A stretch of 7,672 nucleotides of DNA from Calditrichota bacterium (GTDB taxonomy: Bacteria; Calditrichota; Calditrichia; RBG-13-44-9). This document shows, one piece after another, positions 5,598 through 7,672 of this stretch (position 1 is its first letter; each line of letters starts with the position of its first letter). The stretch covers positions 1 to 7,672 of the forward strand of contig JAFGSO010000144.1 of the NCBI GenBank assembly GCA_016934605.1, given 5' to 3'. A program made the translations under genes and the position numbers. The notes under the pieces are model-generated. The model was given only the letters and a program-made list of their open reading frames with translations, made no database searches and had not been told where the DNA came from.

Positions 5598-7208
5598 ATG
5601 GATTTAATCTCATATATATCAGGTAACGTCCCCGGCGGAATCTATCTTTATATCCTGATCGTTTTTATTACCCTGCTGATTTTATTTTTCATGGTCAGGG
5701 TGAATGAACTGTTTACCCGGAAACATTTTCTGATCTGGAGTCTTCTGGCTATTGTTCTTTACTCCGTGCTGTATGCGGTCATCTGGTTCAGGGATCCGCC
5801 TCCGCACCATTTAAGAAGATACAGTATTATCCTCAGCGAAAAAGACTCGGGAACCACCTGGTTCAGTAACTATCTGACCGGGATTCTTTCGGACCGGCTT
5901 AATCCGTTCTTATCCGACAGGGAATATTTTTTTTCCCCCTACTGGTTTTATCGGATTTCGCCTCCGGATTCAGGGCATAGTGTTCAATTCAGACAAAAAG
6001 CCGTCACTGAACTTCCCATTCATAAAGTACTTTTTGGCCTGATAGAACGAAAAGAAAAGTCCTTTGCGGTTGACATTGAGATTGTCCAGTTTCCATCCCG
6101 AAAATTACTCCACCGGGCTTTTAAAGAATTCAATATATACAGCCTGAATGAGTTTCCGGAGTGGGTATCTGCAGAATGTAATGGATTTCTTCCCTTTCAG
6201 AATCAACAGCCCGATAAAAAGCTTCCCTATCCGGACAGCCTGCTGGAGCAGGCGAAAATGTTATTCTTTGGAGCGCAATATGAAAGGTGTTTGCAGTTGT
6301 TAAACCCTGCTTCCAGGAAAAGCGGGGAAAATCCCCGCTATGATGTCTGGAGACAGATGGCTGTAATCAAAAAAGCTGGAATGGAAAGTCTCGACGCGCC
6401 GGAACCGAACCGTTTTGCCAGGGAGAAGCCTCACTGGCAGCGCCGTTTGGTCTCTGCCAGAAACAGGCTGATAAATTATATCCGCCTGGGGCAGGAAGAG
6501 CCCGATCTGGATGTGATGATCGCGGAAAGCTATATCTGGGAGAAAGATTTTGCATCGGCAGAAATATTCCTGGAAAAAGCCTACATCGAAAATCCCTTCA
6601 ATATTGACGTATTGTTAAACCTGGCCTCCCTCCATCCCTCACGATATCAGGATTTTGGATTTACAGGGGTTCAGGATATTTATGAACACATTTTATATTT
6701 TTGTCCGCTGGAAGAAAAAGTGCTTTTAACCTGGGCTGAAAATATCCTCAACCGCAATCCTTCATACAGTGCGCCACCCCAATATGCGCGCCAACAGGTT
6801 GAACGGTATCTGGAAATCAATCCTCACTCGGTTAACGCCTGGCTGATGCTGGGTAAAATCTTTGCTCAGAAAGCAGACCGGCAAAGCACCCGGGATGCAT
6901 TTTTAAAAGCCGATTCAATTTCTCCCGCTAATGCCGCCGTGAAATACAATCTGGGTGTTCTTTACTATGAGTGGAATAAACCTGACATTGCGGTCGATTA
7001 TCTGGAGGAGGCTATTGAAATTGACAATTATCCGGATGCTTATCTGTATCTGGGTGTCATACTGATGGAAAAGGGCAAATATCAGGAGGCCCTGGAAAAA
7101 TTTCGCTATCGTGTGTCCAGAAAAAAAGGCGAAGACGATTTTTATGCCTATCAGGCCATGAAAGGTATTCAGCAGTGCCTGGACGCATTGGGGGAGACTG
7201 ATCAGTAA
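5598..7208 (+). CDS. Membrane-anchored TPR protein of unknown function
   Basis: I do not recognise a named gene. The 536-residue product has two predicted membrane helices near the N-terminus (about 16-33 and 43-64). A domain at about 72-200 follows whose pattern (strand, WFSNYLTGILSDRL, then KVLFGLIERKEKSFAVDIEIV) recalls the TolB-like domain found before TPRs in some bacterial adenylate cyclase-type proteins; this is tentative. Alpha-helical repeats fill the rest, with recognisable TPR units at about 305-338, 411-444, 445-478 (YNLGVLYYEWNKPDIAVDYL) and 479-512 (YLYLGVILMEKGKYQEALEKF). TPRs usually bind other proteins. Topology is uncertain: the short loop between the helices holds R34, R41 and K42, which hints that the large C-terminal part is outside the cytoplasm. 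No good Shine-Dalgarno precedes the ATG. It lies 111 nt after folE and 16 nt before folP. Confidence 0.88.
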   Translation: MDLISYISGNVPGGIYLYILIVFITLLILFFMVRVNELFTRKHFLIWSLLAIVLYSVLYAVIWFRDPPPHHLRRYSIILSEKDSGTTWFSNYLTGILSDRLNPFLSDREYFFSPYWFYRISPPDSGHSVQFRQKAVTELPIHKVLFGLIERKEKSFAVDIEIVQFPSRKLLHRAFKEFNIYSLNEFPEWVSAECNGFLPFQNQQPDKKLPYPDSLLEQAKMLFFGAQYERCLQLLNPASRKSGENPRYDVWRQMAVIKKAGMESLDAPEPNRFAREKPHWQRRLVSARNRLINYIRLGQEEPDLDVMIAESYIWEKDFASAEIFLEKAYIENPFNIDVLLNLASLHPSRYQDFGFTGVQDIYEHILYFCPLEEKVLLTWAENILNRNPSYSAPPQYARQQVERYLEINPHSVNAWLMLGKIFAQKADRQSTRDAFLKADSISPANAAVKYNLGVLYYEWNKPDIAVDYLEEAIEIDNYPDAYLYLGVILMEKGKYQEALEKFRYRVSRKKGEDDFYAYQAMKGIQQCLDALGETDQ

Positions 7209-7224
7209 TGCGGGTTTTATAGAG

Positions 7225-7672
7225 ATGGTGATTCGTTATTTAAATTCTACCTGTCTGCCAGACTTTATCCGGGAATTTCAGGAAAGCGCTATTCCTCTTC
7301 CGGGGATCCATCAGAATTATCTGATCAGCTCAGGTCTCACCTTAAAAATGACTGATATTTCACCGGCAGTCTATTCGAATTTGATCGCCATTTTAAAGAA
7401 ACACAGCCTGTTTCTGGCGGAATCTGATCAAAAATCGTCGCCTGTTCTTATAGCAGGACTTGCCGGCTGGCACATTATTGATGAGCTGGAGCGAGAGAGC
7501 TATAGTGATTCCGCTGAATTCGTAAATCTCCTGAAAGGTGTGAGAAATAATCTGTTGAAAAGCCACTGGGAGTATCATCTGGCCGGGAAAATATGGCGGA
7601 TCGATGCTCCTTTGCTGATGGGAATACTGAATATTACGCCTGATTCTTTTTCGGATGGAGGGCTTTTTTTAC
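7225..7672 (+). CDS. folP: Dihydropteroate synthase, 5' part, with long N-terminal extension
   Basis: The frame is open to the window end (149 full codons). At residues 132-146 it reads MGILNITPDSFSDGG, the first signature of dihydropteroate synthase, which joins p-aminobenzoate to the dihydropterin diphosphate and is the sulfonamide target; N136 is the usual metal-binding Asn. In E. coli FolP this signature sits close to the N-terminus. Here about 131 residues precede it. A comparable N-terminal domain occurs on folP products of some other phyla, for example deltaproteobacterial and clostridial ones (from memory). The extension contains a hydrophobic PVLIAGLAGWHIIDELERE segment (about 74-92). 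The ATG at 7225 was chosen because it is the first ATG in frame after the TPR gene; GTG at 7228 is an alternative and no strong Shine-Dalgarno decides. Truncated only by the window end. Confidence 0.92.
   Translation, partial: MVIRYLNSTCLPDFIREFQESAIPLPGIHQNYLISSGLTLKMTDISPAVYSNLIAILKKHSLFLAESDQKSSPVLIAGLAGWHIIDELERESYSDSAEFVNLLKGVRNNLLKSHWEYHLAGKIWRIDAPLLMGILNITPDSFSDGGLFL

Noticed and set aside
7208..7222. ATG overlapping the TPR stop codon (TAATG), like the tilS-hpt junction
   Set aside because: That frame stops after four codons and is not the folP frame; the ATG at 7225 is in frame with the dihydropteroate synthase signature.

Overview
The window is a bacterial housekeeping segment with every gene on the + strand. 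The order is tRNA-fMet, tRNA-Met, tilS, hpt, ftsH, folE, a membrane-anchored TPR protein gene, and the 5' part of folP, which is cut by the window end. The tilS-hpt-ftsH block, and folP downstream of ftsH, are arrangements known from many bacterial phyla, so the window reads as chromosomal core rather than a mobile island. The lineage cannot be fixed from sequence alone. The FtsH N-terminus (a long charged cytoplasmic leader before the first membrane helix), tRNAs without encoded CCA, moderate G+C and several genes without a Shine-Dalgarno site suggest a group around the FCB superphylum (for example Calditrichota, Marinimicrobia or KSB1-like lineages). The promoter before the first tRNA is a normal sigma-70 type, which argues against Bacteroidota proper. 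This placement is an inference of low certainty.

Layout. Positions 1-391 are non-coding. They hold a small family of CGGTAGGC-type inverted repeats (1-17 and 131-196), an 8-bp C-rich tandem repeat with G-quadruplex potential on the opposite strand (283-314), and a strong promoter (349-377). The initiator tRNA follows at 392-465, then an intrinsic terminator (474-503), and only 15 nt later a second CAU tRNA (519-592). tilS starts 23 nt after that tRNA. tilS and hpt overlap by one base (TAATG), and hpt and ftsH are 24 nt apart. A 240-bp AT-rich gap after ftsH is almost filled by a structured element with imperfect terminal inverted repeats (4734-4931), which ends exactly at the folE Shine-Dalgarno site. 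The TPR gene follows folE after 111 nt, and folP starts 16 nt after the TPR gene.

How the genes relate. tRNA-fMet, a CAU elongator tRNA and TilS all belong to decoding with CAU anticodons: TilS converts the CAU anticodon of tRNA-Ile2 to lysidine-AU. Hpt salvages purines, including GTP precursors. FolE uses GTP for the first step of folate synthesis and FolP makes dihydropteroate in the same pathway. FtsH is the membrane AAA+ protease. The TPR protein has no assigned function.

I see no clear new defence or mobile system. The best leads are: FolE lacking two usually conserved active-site residues (the equivalents of E. coli His179 and Lys136); the MITE-like element in front of folE; the overlapping inverted repeats at 131-195 with pseudoknot geometry; a terminator placed between the two tRNAs with almost no room for a new promoter; a long N-terminal domain on FolP; and the unassigned membrane TPR protein placed between two folate genes.
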